Shown: piece after piece, positions 45,722 to 58,112 of the stretch
Layout of the letters: each line of letters begins with the position of its first letter
Position numbering within the stretch: the first letter of the stretch is position 1
The notes under the pieces: model-generated
Seen by the model: only the letters and a program-made list of their open reading frames with translations
The model's database searches: none
Told to the model about the DNA's origin: nothing
Assembly: GCA_009192285.1 (NCBI GenBank)
Contig: WBVU01000017.1
Span: forward strand, 558,001-622,000
Length of the DNA: 64,000 bases
DNA from: Morchella semilibera
Lineage: Eukaryota; Ascomycota; Pezizomycetes; Pezizales; Morchellaceae
Direction: 5' to 3'
Program-made: the position numbers and the translations under genes

Positions 45722-46705
45722 GTCCTAGTATTGTGGCTCTAGTCCCGACGATTCAATAGTCGCAGTGCTATTCTGGTTGATAAGGATATGTTAAGCAAAC
45801 AGGGAATGAGATGAGGTGAGGTTGTCATCATTTGTTTCCATGAGGTCTGGTTGCAGGGAAGTGTCCCGGCGTCTTGGCATCGGGCTCGAGGGTTTGGTGG
45901 TCAAAGCACTGATGTAACTAATGAAGGAACAATAAGCAAGGAGGGTATGCGACAAGTGGTAGTGTGGTCATTAGGTTCTATGGAATTCTATGGCGTGACG
46001 GATTTGTAATATAATTAGAGATAATGGTGGGGGAGAATTACGAGGTGTGGTTGCAATGGATCCCTATGAGTTTCTATGAATGAAGGTATGAGTCATAGCG
46101 GACTGGTGGGGGAGGGTGTTGAATACCGCGGGAGGACTTTTCTTTTAGTTCCTTCCTCCTCTTCCGAGTCTTTCTGTCTCGTTTTTCTGTTACTTTGGTA
46201 CATAAGAATACACTTCCACCCCCAAGCCATAGCTCCTCGCACCCAAAATCTTGTCCTCTTTGGAGGAAATCCATAGCACCTCTTATTGTTCTTGTTGAAG
46301 TCCATCCGGTCCTCACTCTCCCTGCCCTGTGCCCTTTTGCCTCTGCCTTTGCCCTTGCCTTCGCCGGTGCCTGTGCTTGTGCCTGCCCGGTGTTGTTCCT
46401 GTCTTCGTTGGTGTCCTCGTGGCACTGGCTGTGCTCCTCAAGTCCTTCTAGTGATCATTGTCATCTTCTACTTTGCATCGGGTTACTCCGTCACAGAAAA
46501 ATTGATAATGAGATTTACGGAGATGGTGGAGAAGGGTATGAGATTTGGTTACATGGCAGTTTCCATGAGTTTGTATGAACTGATGTATGCATCATATTAG
46601 ATTGGCGGAGGAGGGTGTTAAATAGTCAACGTCGATATTCTTCTTATTTTCTTTCTTTCTTTTCTCTTTGTCTCGTCTTTTTGTTATTTCTTTCCTTAGT
46701 AATAT
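45722..46705 (+). mobile_element. Old family A LTR, left part
   Basis: Diverged LTR (from about 45722), interrupted by a younger family A LTR (45862-46495) and cut at 46705 by a full-length LINE. The rest of the LTR is at 52734-53036. Confidence 0.75.
45862..46495 (+). mobile_element. Solo LTR, family A, nested
   Basis: 634 bp, TGTCCCGGCG to ACTCCGTCACA. Flanking pentamers GGAAG and GAAAA do not match cleanly, although the surrounding sequence is continuous old LTR. Confidence 0.8.
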
Positions 46706-46988
46706 GGAACGCAACCCCACCTCAGGAACTGATTTTTGAAAATAACTCAACAACCAACAGAGATATCATCAAACCGACTTCAGATCCATCATCTCCATCT
46801 CAACTTGCACCTAATCACCAACTCCTGAAATCACAGCTCTTCTTTTGCAGAAGTTGCTGTGAATTTCCGCTTTTTTTTCTGCTATTTTTTACCCCACCTT
46901 GCTGCCAAGCCAGCCTCAAACAAAAACTCTGCCAAACCGCCCTCACCCACCCCACTCAATTCCTAGCGCCACAGCCACTAGCTTCAAC

Positions 46989-48558
46989 ATGTCTGAAGGG
47001 GTTGAGCAATCCCTGCCAGGCATGCCGTCATCCCCTCCCCCTGCACAGTCAGAAGACAGGGATATGGGAGTTAGAGATGACTATAGCATAGCCATGGACA
47101 GAAGCGAACCGGAGGACCATATGGAAGATCCTAGCAGTGATCCTCTAGCCTCTAATGGCCAACAACACAGAATTATACCAACTAAAAGAGTATTATTTCA
47201 ATCTAATGAAAATATTTCTGGAAAAAGACAGGCTCTACCAGGACGTTCTGGTCAGCCTATTTCGTTTGGATCCTCAAACTACATCAATCAACGACTATGG
47301 GACTGCGTTCAGACTCTCACATTGCAGAATACCGAAATCAAAGAACAGAATACCGAAATCAGAGAACAAAATCAACAGCTGATAACTCAGATTCAAGCAT
47401 TACAGACCCTTGTTAACTCAGTCCTTGCCGCCACAAACCAAAACAACAATGAAATGAAGAGCAGATTCGATGCAATGGCTAGATCTATGAAAGCTTCAGC
47501 AATACAGAAAAATATACCACAATCATCAGCCCAGAACGCCACATCAGGCCCGGCAAACTCCAAACCTCAACTCAGCAAGAGAGCTCAAGGAAAGCAACCA
47601 GTCCATTCGAATGAGCATGCTCAACCCGTTCAGCTACAGGAGAAACAGAAGGATACTTGGGCAACTGTGACTAGGAAGGGAACTAGGCAACAGGCCCAAA
47701 TGCTCAAGACACCACTTCCACCAAAACTCCCAGTTACTAAAACTATTATTGTGACTAGGTCAACACCTAAAGATGGGGCACTCAACCTTGTCCAGCTCAG
47801 AAACACCATCAACAGGGATCTCACTATAGCCAAAGCAGACCAAGCTATTCAAATAGGCGGAGCAAGTTGGAATCAGAGGGGGAATCTTATGCTCTTCAGC
47901 AAAGGAGCATTCACTGAGACTCAATTCGCTGATTATAAAACGAACATTGAAAAAGCTATGAAAGAGGTTGATCCTAGTGTTGTATCCATCGCAATGCAAG
48001 AAACATGGTTCAAGCTTGCAGTACACGGCATCAATCTCGAACACTATCCTGACAACGCTCAAGGAATGGAGGACCTGAGAAGCGAAATCCACGAACTCAA
48101 TACCGGAGTCACTCTAGCTACCACACCTAGATATATGACACATCCCGAAAAGAGAGTAGGAAAATCTCACAGCTCAGTTATGATTGCCGTCAGTAACAAG
48201 TCATCATACAATGCCATGCTCTCTAGGGGGATCCGAATCTTCGGACAAGTACACAGAGCCACTGAGTACCATACATCAAGACCAACAGACCCAATGCAAG
48301 AACTGTCAGAAATTTGGACACAACTGGCAGAGATGCGCAACCAAGGATAGCCCTGTGTGCTCTATCTGTGCTGCCGGACATACCAGTCAAAACCATCTCT
48401 GCCCTCAATGCAAGGTTCAGAGCAAGAGCTGTCCTCACTTCCCACCAAAATGCGCCAATTGCGAAGGACAACACCCAGCCTATGATCCTTCATGCCCTGT
48501 CAGAAACTCTATCATCCAACGCCTAAACAACGAAGACAATGAACAGGAGATGCTATGA
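46989..48558 (+). pseudogene. LINE ORF1 (gag-like, zinc knuckles), one frameshift
   Basis: RNA-binding protein of the LINE. Starts at ATG 46989 (MSEGVEQSLPGMP). A Gln/Asn-rich coiled coil with an 8-residue repeat (QNTEIKEQ, QNTEIREQ) is near 47320-47370, then a conserved domain (TIIVTRSTPKDGALNLVQLRN..). Between about 48245 and 48290 the frame shifts; the next frame carries CKNCQKFGHNWQRC, then CSICAAGHTSQNHLC and CANCEGQHPAYDPSC, three CCHC-type knuckles, to TGA at 48556. It overlaps ORF2 by 20 nt. Confidence 0.88.
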
Positions 48559-51500
48559 TGGGACACAACCTAATCCTCACAGAGTGCGAATTATTCAACA
48601 TAACTGCGCAAGATCACAAAACTGCATGATTGGATTGCTGCACTCAGTCTATGAGACAGCAGACATAGTTATAATTCAGGAACCTTTTGTTATGCCTGGC
48701 GTAATTGCAGGTTCCTGGACATCAATATCACACCCCTCCTTCGATAGTATCATTCCCACATCAGATCGACCACCAAGAACACTCACCTTCACCATCAAGA
48801 CACACCTCAATCCCCACCTCATTATTCAACCTAAACCAGATATCGTCAACGATCCAGACCTACAAGCAATAGAGATATCAACCCCCTCAATACCTGCCCT
48901 AACCCTCTTTAACATTTATAATGAAGATCCACCTGGACACAGCAATGAACCCTATACGGTGGAGAGAGTATTGGTTAATATTCAACTCCCTACAAGAACA
49001 ATTATAGCTGGAGACCTCAACTCGCATCATCCATGGTGGAACTCAGCAAACCGTACACCCAAACGCCATGAAGCATTGGTTCAACTCCTGGAAACTGGAA
49101 ACTTCACTCTCATCAACGAACCAGACATCCCAACCTACCACTATAGAACTGGCACTGGCACCTCAGTTTTAGACTTAGCTTTTGCATCTACAGCGGTCAA
49201 CACACTACCTTCCAATTGGGCTATTGATGAAGAAGCAGCAACAGGATCAGATCATGAAGTAATTCGATTTGATCTTGTATCTGATTCAATTGAATCAGTA
49301 CCTCCCCCTTCAACTGAACGGTTCAACTGGGATAAAGCAGATTGGGAATCCTTTCAAACAACGCTTAGAGATCTCTCCCTGAACTCAGCCTTTCGATGGA
49401 ATTTCCTTCATTCTCATCCAAATGAACAAAACCTAGAAGCAGGAGCAATCCTACTTCTGGAACTTATAACCACAGCAGCTGAACGTAATGTTCCTATCAG
49501 GAAATCTTCTCCTCGATCTAAACCATGGTGGAGTGGGGAGATCACAGAACATAGACGGCATATGAAGAGTGCTTTAAGAGAATGGAAGTTGGAAAGGTCT
49601 CCAATGATGCATCAAAGATTCAGATCGCACAGATCAGAATACTTCAAATGCATCAGGAGAGCTAAAGAGTCCCATTGGAACAGCTTCCTTGAGAACGCTC
49701 AAGGAAAAGACATATTCACAGCCTTCAGATTCACTAAACCCAGAAAAACGGAACGTACACCACCACTCAACAATGTTACAACTGGAGAAACTGCCACTAC
49801 ATTTGCAGAAAAAGCCAATCTATACAGAGCTGCTCTCTTCCCACCTCCCCCTATCTCACCTCAAAGGGACATCCAAACGCAGGGAGACAGAATACCATGG
49901 AAGGACCTGACGGATGATGAAATCAAGAGGGCGATTATGACTTCATCTCCCAATAAAGCTCCAGGGCCAGATGGGATCAACTTCAAATGCATTCAACAAG
50001 CATACCTAGCGATACCTCACCACTTCAACTCATTTTATAAAGCAACCATGACCGCTGGCTATCACCCACACATTTGGAGAGAAGCCACTGTTGTTATTAT
50101 AAAAAAGCCCAACAAACCAGACTATTCGATTCCAAAAGCATATAGGCCAGTCTCCTTGCTTAATTGCTTAGGCAAGGTACTGGAAAAGATAATGGCTTCA
50201 AGACTTGCATACCTAGCGGAGAGATACAATCTACTCCACCACTGGCAGATTGGAGGAAGACCAAAGAGATCCGCTGTGGATGCCTGTATGCTGGTAGCAA
50301 GCATAGTGGATGAAGCGAAGAGAAAAGGAATGGTCGTTTCAGCACTGTTTATGGATGTCAAAGGGGCATTTGACAATGTATCCAAGGACAGACTCATACA
50401 TACAGCGAAAGAAAAACGCCTACCCGCTCAAATAGTCAGATGGATAGACAACCTCCTAAGCAACAGGAAAGCTTCGCTAGCCTTTGATGGACAACAAGAA
50501 CCTATGTCAATGATAGCAACAGGAATTCCACAGGGAAGCCCAACATCACCAATTCTTTTTCTTCTTTACTTATCACCACTCTTCGATATTCTTCAACGCC
50601 ACTTTCCTCATCAACAAATATCAAGCTATATTGATGATATTGGCATGATAATGGTGGGGAAAGATGAGAGCTCGAACTGCAGACACTTGGAAAGAATGGC
50701 ACAGCTAGCTGTCACATGGGGTGAAGCCAATGCTCTGGCATTCGACAACCCCAAAACAGAACTACTTCACTTCCACAACAAACGCACTACAAACACTACG
50801 GATACAGCCAAGGTCAGAATGCCTGATGGTACTCTGGTTGAGGTAGCGATACACTGAGATGGTTGGGTGTTTGGTTTGATAGAAAGCTATCTTTCAAACA
50901 TCATGTCAAAACTAAAGCGGCTTCAGCTATGAGGGCATTTCTTGCACTCGCCAGGTTAGGAAATACAGAGAAAGGGCTGAGCCAAACAGCTCTCAGACAA
51001 CTCTATCAGACCTGCGTCACTACAATCAGCGATTTTGGTGCAGAGGTTTGGTGGAATGGACAGATAGGATACAAAACACAGCTTCAGAAGATACAAAATA
51101 ATGCGATGAGAAGGATCACTGGTGCTTTCAGAACAACACCAATATCAGCACTCCAAGCAGAAACTGCACTACTACCCATAGAGATCAGGCTTGACCTCCA
51201 ACAACAGAAATATGCTCTACGCATTCTAAGCATGCCGGCCACCCACCCTATTAGCACCTTCAGCCCGGATTCATTTCCAAGTACACAGGAATCAGGAAGA
51301 GAGGAAGAACCCACAGCTACCCCATGGCACTCTGCTGGTGCTAGGCCACAGTACCAATCCAGACTACACCGGATCCTAAACAAAGTCAGCGATTGGATTC
51401 AACCTCAAAGTCTGGTGGAGGACATAGATACAATTGCCTGTCCCCCATGGCATCAGAACATCATTGACATACAAATTGATACAGCGGATAAAGATACAGC

Positions 51501-52522
51501 AGCACAAAACCATAGACAAACAACTCAAGACAATTACAACAACTTACACCGTTTGGTATTCTATTCTGATGGATTCCTAATGGAAGGAAAAGCTGGGGCT
51601 GGAGTCGTTGGCATTAGAGGCAACGAAATAGTGGTGGAGCAATTCTACCACCTTGGAAAAGAGGTCGAAGTCTTTGATTGCGAACTCTACGCAATAGCTC
51701 AAGCTACACAGCTTGCCCGGAAGGAGATCAGAAATTCACGATACTCCACAGATGATGTCTGGATCTTTTCAGACAACCAGGCGCGATACGGAGAATGAAA
51801 AAACCGGAAGCATTCCCAGGCCAACATTGGGTTCAACTAGCAAGATCGAACCTCTTGGAACTTGAAGCACTAAACATCAAAACACATATCCACTGGGTAC
51901 CAGGACATGTGGAGGTGGATGGCAATGAACATGCAGACAGGTTGGCAAAAAGAGGGGCACAGGGTGAAAGGGTCGAACCAGATGCAAGGGTATCAATCAC
52001 CCACTTGAAGAGGAAAATCAAGGAGCACTCTATGGCTACGTGGAGAGAGAACTGGAAAACTATGAAGAAAGGAAGGAGCTACAGAGGTGCTCCTTCCTCC
52101 AAGATGTCTGCACCCCTTCGTCAAAACATACCAAGGAAACTTGCAAGCACAATTACCCAAATGCAAACGGGTCATGGATACACCAAATCCTACCTATCAG
52201 AATACCAACAACAAATATAGATACAGCGGAATGCAGGTGTGGATACTTCCAGGAAACCCCAAAGTACCTGCTACTTTACTGCAAACAACATCCACTACCA
52301 GAACTCAGAAAAGATCTTACCGCCACAATCAAACCAATGCCACTCAACTGGATGACCGCCATGCATATAGATAAAGGACTTCAGGCAACCATCGATACAT
52401 TTCTTCTACCATCCCAGATTGCCACTAGAAACTGGACAATAGGGGAGAGGGATGGAGATAGAGGGGAGCACGTAGGATGGGGGAGACTTGAGGAAGAAGA
52501 AGAAAGGGAAGGAGAAGGATAG
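48539..52522 (+). pseudogene. LINE ORF2: endonuclease, RT, RNase H
   Basis: Starts at ATG 48539 (MNRRCYDG). APE-type endonuclease: QEPFV, AGDLNSHHPWW, GSDHEVIRF. Reverse transcriptase about 49950-50700: AYRPVSLLNCLGK, FMDVKGAFDNV, GIPQGSPTSPILF and the catalytic YIDD. Three one-base lesions: near 50855 (before RWLGVWFDRKLSF), near 51781 (after FSDNQA; other copies have an extra base here) and near 52185 (before RIPTTNIDTA). RNase H: FYSDGFLMEGKAGAG, CELYAIAQA, WVPGHVEVDGNEHAD. C-terminal Cys motif CRCGYFQETPKYLLLYC. The domain set EN-RT-RNH fits the Tad1/I-group LINEs of fungi. Confidence 0.92.
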
Positions 52523-52733
52523 TCACCAAGGTGCTTGCACCTATCGTTATGAGCTGGAATGGAGAGGACAACATGCATGATAACCTTGAAAGAGGGTTGA
52601 TAGGAACACGGCCGTGAGGAGGATTCGCTTTATGAAAGATAGTATATGACCGTGATGATTGGGTTCTTTCTTTGTATGCCATATCCGGATTCGGATGCAA
52701 GCAGTATGAGTAATAAATAAATAAATAAATAAA

Positions 52734-53036
52734 TTCCTTAGGAATATACTCCCATCTCCAAAGCCATAATCCACGTGATCTTGGAATCTGCCCTCAGTAA
52801 ACAAGGAGACCTATAGTACCTCTCATGGTCCACCTTGAGGTCTATCCGGTCCTCACTCCCCCTGCTCCGTGCCTTTCTTGCCTTTGCCCTTGCTTTTGCC
52901 CTCGCCGGTGTCTGTGCTTGTGCCCGCCCAGTGCTCTACTTGTCCTAATGAGTGATCTCGTTGTGTCTGTTGTACTCCTCGAGCCCTTCTGCATCATCAT
53001 TGTCTTTTGTCACCTTGTCTCTTGATTACTCAATCA
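52734..53036 (+). mobile_element. Old family A LTR, right part
   Basis: Continuation of the LTR interrupted by the LINE: GGAATATACTCCCATC through the CTTTGCC-rich segment to a diverged end near 53036. Confidence 0.75.
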
Positions 53037-53040
53037 CCGT

Positions 53041-54180
53041 AACAGAGTGACTAGAGGTAACTGCTTGACAGATGAAGATGACAGATGATGCAGATGAGAT
53101 CAAGGCGCACAACTTGGGCTAATGGAAGTGCAAAGCAGCAACAAAGACAAAGGCACAGACAACAACAGGGCAGGGAAAGTGGGGACCAGATGGGAATACT
53201 GCGCGAAGATATTGTCCCGGCGTCTTGGCATTTGTCCCGACAGCTCGGTAGGCGATGTACGGTTGTGGTTGTTAGGGAAATGTTAAGCGAGAGCGGGGAG
53301 TGCGAGGTGGAGGCTGTCGTCATTAGATTCTGGGAGGTTCGATGGCGTGATGGATTGGTAATGTAGAATAGCGGAGATGGTGGGGAGGATTACGGGGTGT
53401 GGTAGTAACAGGTTTCTATGAGGTTCTATGAGCGGAGGTGTGAGTCATATTGGACTAGTGGAGGAGGTGTGTTAAATAGTCGAGATAGATGTTTTCCTTA
53501 GTTCTTTCTTTCTTTTCTCTCTGTCTCGTCTTTCTGTTATCTCGGTACATAGGAATCTACTCCTAGTTCTAAAGCCATAGCCTCTCGTACCAAAGACTCG
53601 ATCCTCTGACAAGAGGAAACTCATAGTATCCCTCATCATTCTCGTTGAGGTCCCTTCGGTCCTCACTCTCCCTGCTCTGTGCTCTTGTGCCCTTGCTCTT
53701 GCCTTTGTCTTCGCCGGTGCCTGTGCTTGTGCCTGGCGTTGTCCCTGTCTTCATCGGCCCCCTCGTTGAGTACACTGTGCTCCTCGAGTCCCTCTGCGTC
53801 ATCATTGTCATCTTCTTCTTTGCGTCGGGTTACTCCGTCACAGATATCGAGAGAGTCTAGAGTCACCTTCTGTGAAGGCAGGTTTGGGGTGAAACAACTA
53901 TGATGGTAAATAGTAATATCTTTCTATGTACTGAGATAACAGGAAGGTGAGATTAAGGGAAAGAAAGCAAGAATTGAAGGAAAGGTCCATATCGGCTATT
54001 TAACATCCTTCTCCACCAGACCAGTATGACCCATATATCAGCAGCCCATAGAACCTTAGAGAAACCTGTTGCTACAATACCCCGTATTAGTATCCAACAT
54101 CTTTCAAATCCTATTAACAAGCCCTCCTGCAGCCGAAGCTAATAGAACCAGATGATTACTACATCGCTTATTATTACCAT
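53041..54180 (-). mobile_element. Old inverted family A LTR, split
   Basis: Inverted fragments at 53041-53212 and 53843-54180 flank a younger plus-strand LTR. Both fragments are strongly diverged. Confidence 0.65.
53213..53842 (+). mobile_element. Solo LTR, family A, perfect duplication
   Basis: 630 bp, TGTCCCGGCG to ACTCCGTCACA, flanked by GATAT on both sides (53208-53212, 53843-53847). This copy fixes the true ends of family A. Confidence 0.95.
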
Positions 54181-54683
54181 ATTATCACGGCTTCTCCTTC
54201 TGCACCTCGCCTCCCGCCAAGACGTCTTCGGAACAGGGTTGTTGGATAGTATCGGTCAATGCCGGAAGTAGAATGATGGTTTAGGAAGGAGCTCGGGTAA
54301 TGGAATGTAAGCGCTAGGAAGGATGGGGGTTAGTGGGAATAGTATGGGTGGTACGGGAGTAGGGGAGTTTCTATGGGATTCTATGGTATGAGTCATTGGT
54401 GCGGGGAAATAGTTGTATATATAGGGCTCGTTCTTTCCTATGTTTCTGTCTCTCTAGGCAATGTCTTCTTTCTGTTAGCAATACATTACTTTGGCTTCGG
54501 CCCTTCTGTCTGCGCCTCGTTCCTGAACCTGACCTGAACCTGAACCTGAGTCCGCCTCGCCTCAGGTATCTCCTGAGCCGACCCCGTTCCTATCCTTGTT
54601 CCTGAAACTACCCCGCTTTGTCCCTGCCCCGACCCCACTCCGTTAGACTACGTTGCCTCGGCTTTGGCTCCCGAGATAATATT

Positions 54684-56123
54684 ATGGCAGCCTCCGGATC
54701 CTCGTTTATTATTGCTCCCCCTCCCGTTATTACCGAACGCATCGCTAACAGCGATGTGGTTCCTGCCACCTGGGCCACCCCTGAGGATGTCTGAGTCTTT
54801 TCCAAGCAATACGACCATGACAAGGCCCTTCTCTTTGATCTCCTGGGATATAATATCTCTCGCATCAGACATGAGAGAGACTTGGCCCGTTTCGAGAGAG
54901 ACACGGCCTTGAACACCGCCTCCGTTATTCCCGACCTCGAACAGCAAATTGCAAATCTGGAAAGCCAGCTCGCGGAGGTCCGCCAGCTCAATAGCTTGCT
55001 GTCTGCCCAGGCGGCTGCTCCTCCTCCTGCTCCTTCGGTTGCTCCCCCTCCTGATCCTCCGGTCACTCCTCCTCCTGCTCCTCCGGTCGCTCTTCCCCCC
55101 CGCTCCGAGAAAGTCCCTAATTTCCCTAAGTTTGACGGTAAGTGGGAGGAACTTCGCCCCTTTGTTACTCAACTCCGCCTCAAGATGCTCGCCAACCATG
55201 ATCGCTTCCCTGCTGCCCAAGCCCGTCTTGCCTATGCTATTAATCTTCTCTCCGGTCGCGCTCTTGCCCAGGTGATGCCCCTTGTTGTTGGAGGACGCAT
55301 CGACCTGGTGGATATCGAAGCCTTGATTACTATTCTGGAGACCGCCTTCGGGGATCCAGATCGTATAGCCACCGCCGAGTGCGAACTCAAGCGTCTTACC
55401 CAAGGAGGCCGAGACTTCTCCACTTAGTTCGCTGAGTTTCAACGTTTGGCTGCTGAGGTTAGATGGAACGATGAGGCCAAGAAACATGCGCTTACTCAAG
55501 GGCTCTCTCTTGAGCTCCGATCCGCTATGATCCATCACGACGTCCCGGCTACCACCTCCGAATAAGTTCTTTTGCTCCAGAAGTTGGATAATAGGCTCCG
55601 AGATTCTCATGCTAGAGATCGCTCCTCCCCCTTTGTCCCCCACCAGCCCTTTGCTTCCTCTGTTCCTGCTCGTGCTCCTGCTTCTGCTTCTGTGGCCCAC
55701 GCTCCTCACCCCTCTTACTCTCCAGGTGGTGCGGTGCCAATGGATCTCTCTGGGGCCCGCCGCCCCCAATGATGTGGCCCTATTACACCCGCTGAACGCG
55801 CCCGTCGTGCCGCTCAAGGACTCTGCATGTATTGCGGAGGTCCTGGGCATTTTGCTGCTGAATGTTCTGCTCGCCCCGTTGCTCGCCCTGCTCGTGTTGC
55901 TGCTACTTCTGAGGTCGGCGTACCTCCGGTTATGACTAGGGCCGGCGCGCCCCCTGTTGTTAACAATGCTTCTTGTTCTTCTTCTTCCTCTGGTTACGTT
56001 TTTGGGTTTCCTTTTGGTGCTTCTTCTTCTTCTTCCGGTTCTGGTTCTTTAGGTTCTGGTTCTTCTGGTCCGATTTCTGCTGTTACCCCAGATCAGTCGG
56101 GTTTTCACGAGGACCTCTTTTAG
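54684..56123 (+). pseudogene. gypsy gag, disabled
   Basis: From ATG 54684 (MAASGSSFIIAPPP). TGA at 54792-54794 precedes the coiled N-terminal domain (ARFERDTALNTASVIPDLEQ), a Pro-rich linker with PPAP/PPPD repeats and the capsid-like core (FPKFDGKWEELRPFVTQLR). TAG at 55425-55427 and TAA at 55563-55565 interrupt the C-terminal part; a frameshift near 55780 leads to the zinc knuckle CMYCGGPGHFAAEC and a Ser/Gly-rich segment (about 55975-56075). Confidence 0.85.
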
Positions 56124-58112
56124 TTGGCTTAGACCAGGTCCCTCCTCTTTCTTTGTCTGCTTCTGCTGCTTCTGGTGTCTCTGGTGAGAAGGTTTCGGAT
56201 AACAATCATCTTGTTGTTTCATGTATCGTATCTGATGAGAATAAAACTGTTAAAACCTACTCACTTGTTGACACCGGGGCTTCCGGATTTGCATTCATTG
56301 ATGAATCATTTGTACGCCACAAGGAATTCCTACTACTCTTCTCCCCAACCCTCGCGCTCTTCATGTTATCGATGGAAGAGAAATATCCTCTGGTAGCATT
56401 ACCCATATTGCCCACTTTTCCCTCTGTATTCAAGGACATACTGAAAAAATCTCCGCTTATGTTACTCGCCTGGGACATTATCCATTGGTGCTAGGGATCC
56501 CCTGGCTTCGCCGACATAATGTTACTATTAATTTTGCTGATAACTCGGTGACCTTCGGGTCCCCTCACTGTCTCCAACGCTGCAATGATGATCAAATCCC
56601 TGTCTACGTCAAGGGCATTTCGTCTCCGCTCCTCGCCAATCATGATTTTGAAATCGTCAGCACCGCTACCTTTGCCGAAACCACTCAGGGACTTACGGTC
56701 TATGCCCTGTTCCTCGGTGGCTCTACAGAATCCATTCCTCCGGAAATTGCCGCCCTGGTTCCACCTGAACATCATCACTTCTGGCAACGGTTTGGAAAGG
56801 AAGGCCCCCAGAAGTTGCCCCCTCATCGCCCCTATGAGATCCGAATAAACCTCCATGAGGGGAAGGAACCACCGTTTGGCCCTTTGTACAGCATGTCCCG
56901 GGATGAACTGGCCGCACTAATCGAGTATGTCGACGATATGCGAAAGAAAGGTTTTATTGAATCTAGCTTCCCCCCCCCCCCCCGCTGGAGTCCCTGTATT
57001 GTTTGTAAAGAAACCTGGTGGGGGACTTCGATTCTGCGTGGATTACCGAGGCCTGAATGCCATTACTGTTAAAAATCGCTATCCGCTGCCGCTACCTAAG
57101 GAAACGTTTAACCAACTCTGCAAGGCCAAATGGTATATCAAGTTGGACTTGAACAATGCCTATAACCTGATTTGAGTTGCAGCTGGAGATGAATGGAAGA
57201 CCGCGTTCCGCACCCGGGTCGGTCATTTTCAGTATAAAGTAATGCCCTTCGGATTGACCAATGTCCCCGCGGTCTTTCAGCACTTTATTAATGATACTCT
57301 TCGCCCCTTTCCGGATCGCTTCTGCACAGCTTACCTCGATGATATCCTTATCTATAGTGAGGATTTGGAATCACACCGTGATCATGTTGATCAAGTTCTG
57401 CAAGCCCTCACCGATGCCGACTTATATTGCTCCCCCGAGAAATGCGAGTTCCAGGTTAAGGAAGTTAAGTACTTGGGTATAATTGTTACTACCAAAGGCC
57501 TGAAGCGCAATCCCAAAAAGATTGAAACCATCGTTAAGTGGGCGCGTCCCCTAAACGTTAGAGATATACAGGTATTCAATGGTTGGGCGAATTTCTACCG
57601 GCGTTTTATCAAAAATTACTTAGGAATTGTTCGACCCCTTACTACGCTTACCAAAGGAAATGTACCATTTATATGGTCTCCGGCTTGCGAAGCGGCATTC
57701 GAAGGGTTGAAAACCGCCTTTACCACCGCTCCAATTCTTCGTCACTTTGATTTTGATCGCTGGGCCATTGTGGAAACGGATGCATCGGACTATGTCTCAG
57801 GTGGTACTCTCTCCCAGTACAGTGATGAGAATATTCTGCACCCCGTCGCTTTTTTCTCCGGGACTCATTCCCCTACCGAATGTAACTACGAGATCTACGA
57901 TAAGGAGTTACTGGCCATTATTAAGTGCTTTGAAGAATGGAGAGCTGAACTCATGGGTGTCGCCGAACCCATTGAAGTCTTGAGTGATCACCAGAACCTG
58001 GAGTATTTTATGACCAAGAGAGACTTGAATCGGCGACAGGCGCGATGGTCAGAGTTCCTCTCCCGCTTTAATTATGTGATTAAATATCGACCTGGGAAGC
58101 AAGGGGGAAAAC
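56124..58112 (+). pseudogene. gypsy pol: protease, RT, RNase H; disabled
   Basis: Protease active site SLVDTGASGFAFID (about 56265) is intact. Frameshift near 56480. The RT N-terminal block INLHEGKEPPFGPLYSMS is followed by a 14-C run (56970-56983) where the frame changes to [24 protein letters not shown] at 57173-57175 splits NNAYNLI from [11 protein letters not shown]. The RT catalytic [11 protein letters not shown] is intact; RNase H ([34 protein letters not shown]) reads to [10 protein letters not shown]. Integrase is absent. Confidence 0.9.

Larger units (their letters stand above)
46706..52733 (+). mobile_element. Full-length Tad1-like LINE
   Basis: 6028-bp non-LTR retrotransposon: 5' leader, ORF1, ORF2 and a (TAAA)n tail at 52711-52733. 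It is flanked by 14-bp target duplications TTCCTTAGTAATAT (46692-46705) and TTCCTTAGGAATAT (52734-52747), differing at one base. The target was an old family A LTR whose halves lie on both sides. Four single-base frameshifts in the ORFs make it inactive although full length. Confidence 0.93.
54224..58112 (+). mobile_element. Ty3/gypsy retrotransposon remnant 1
   Basis: Leader with TATA-like TGTATATATAGG (about 54414) and a CCTGAA repeat (54524-54548), then gag, protease, RT and RNase H. It ends abruptly near 58112 where a family B LTR fragment begins, so integrase and the 3' LTR are missing. No complete LTR of its own was recognised. Confidence 0.85.

Noticed and set aside
54608-55850. Long minus-strand open frames (152 and 400 codons) opposite the gypsy gag
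   Set aside because: They are antisense shadows of the GC-rich gag. Gag motifs and the zinc knuckle are on the plus strand.
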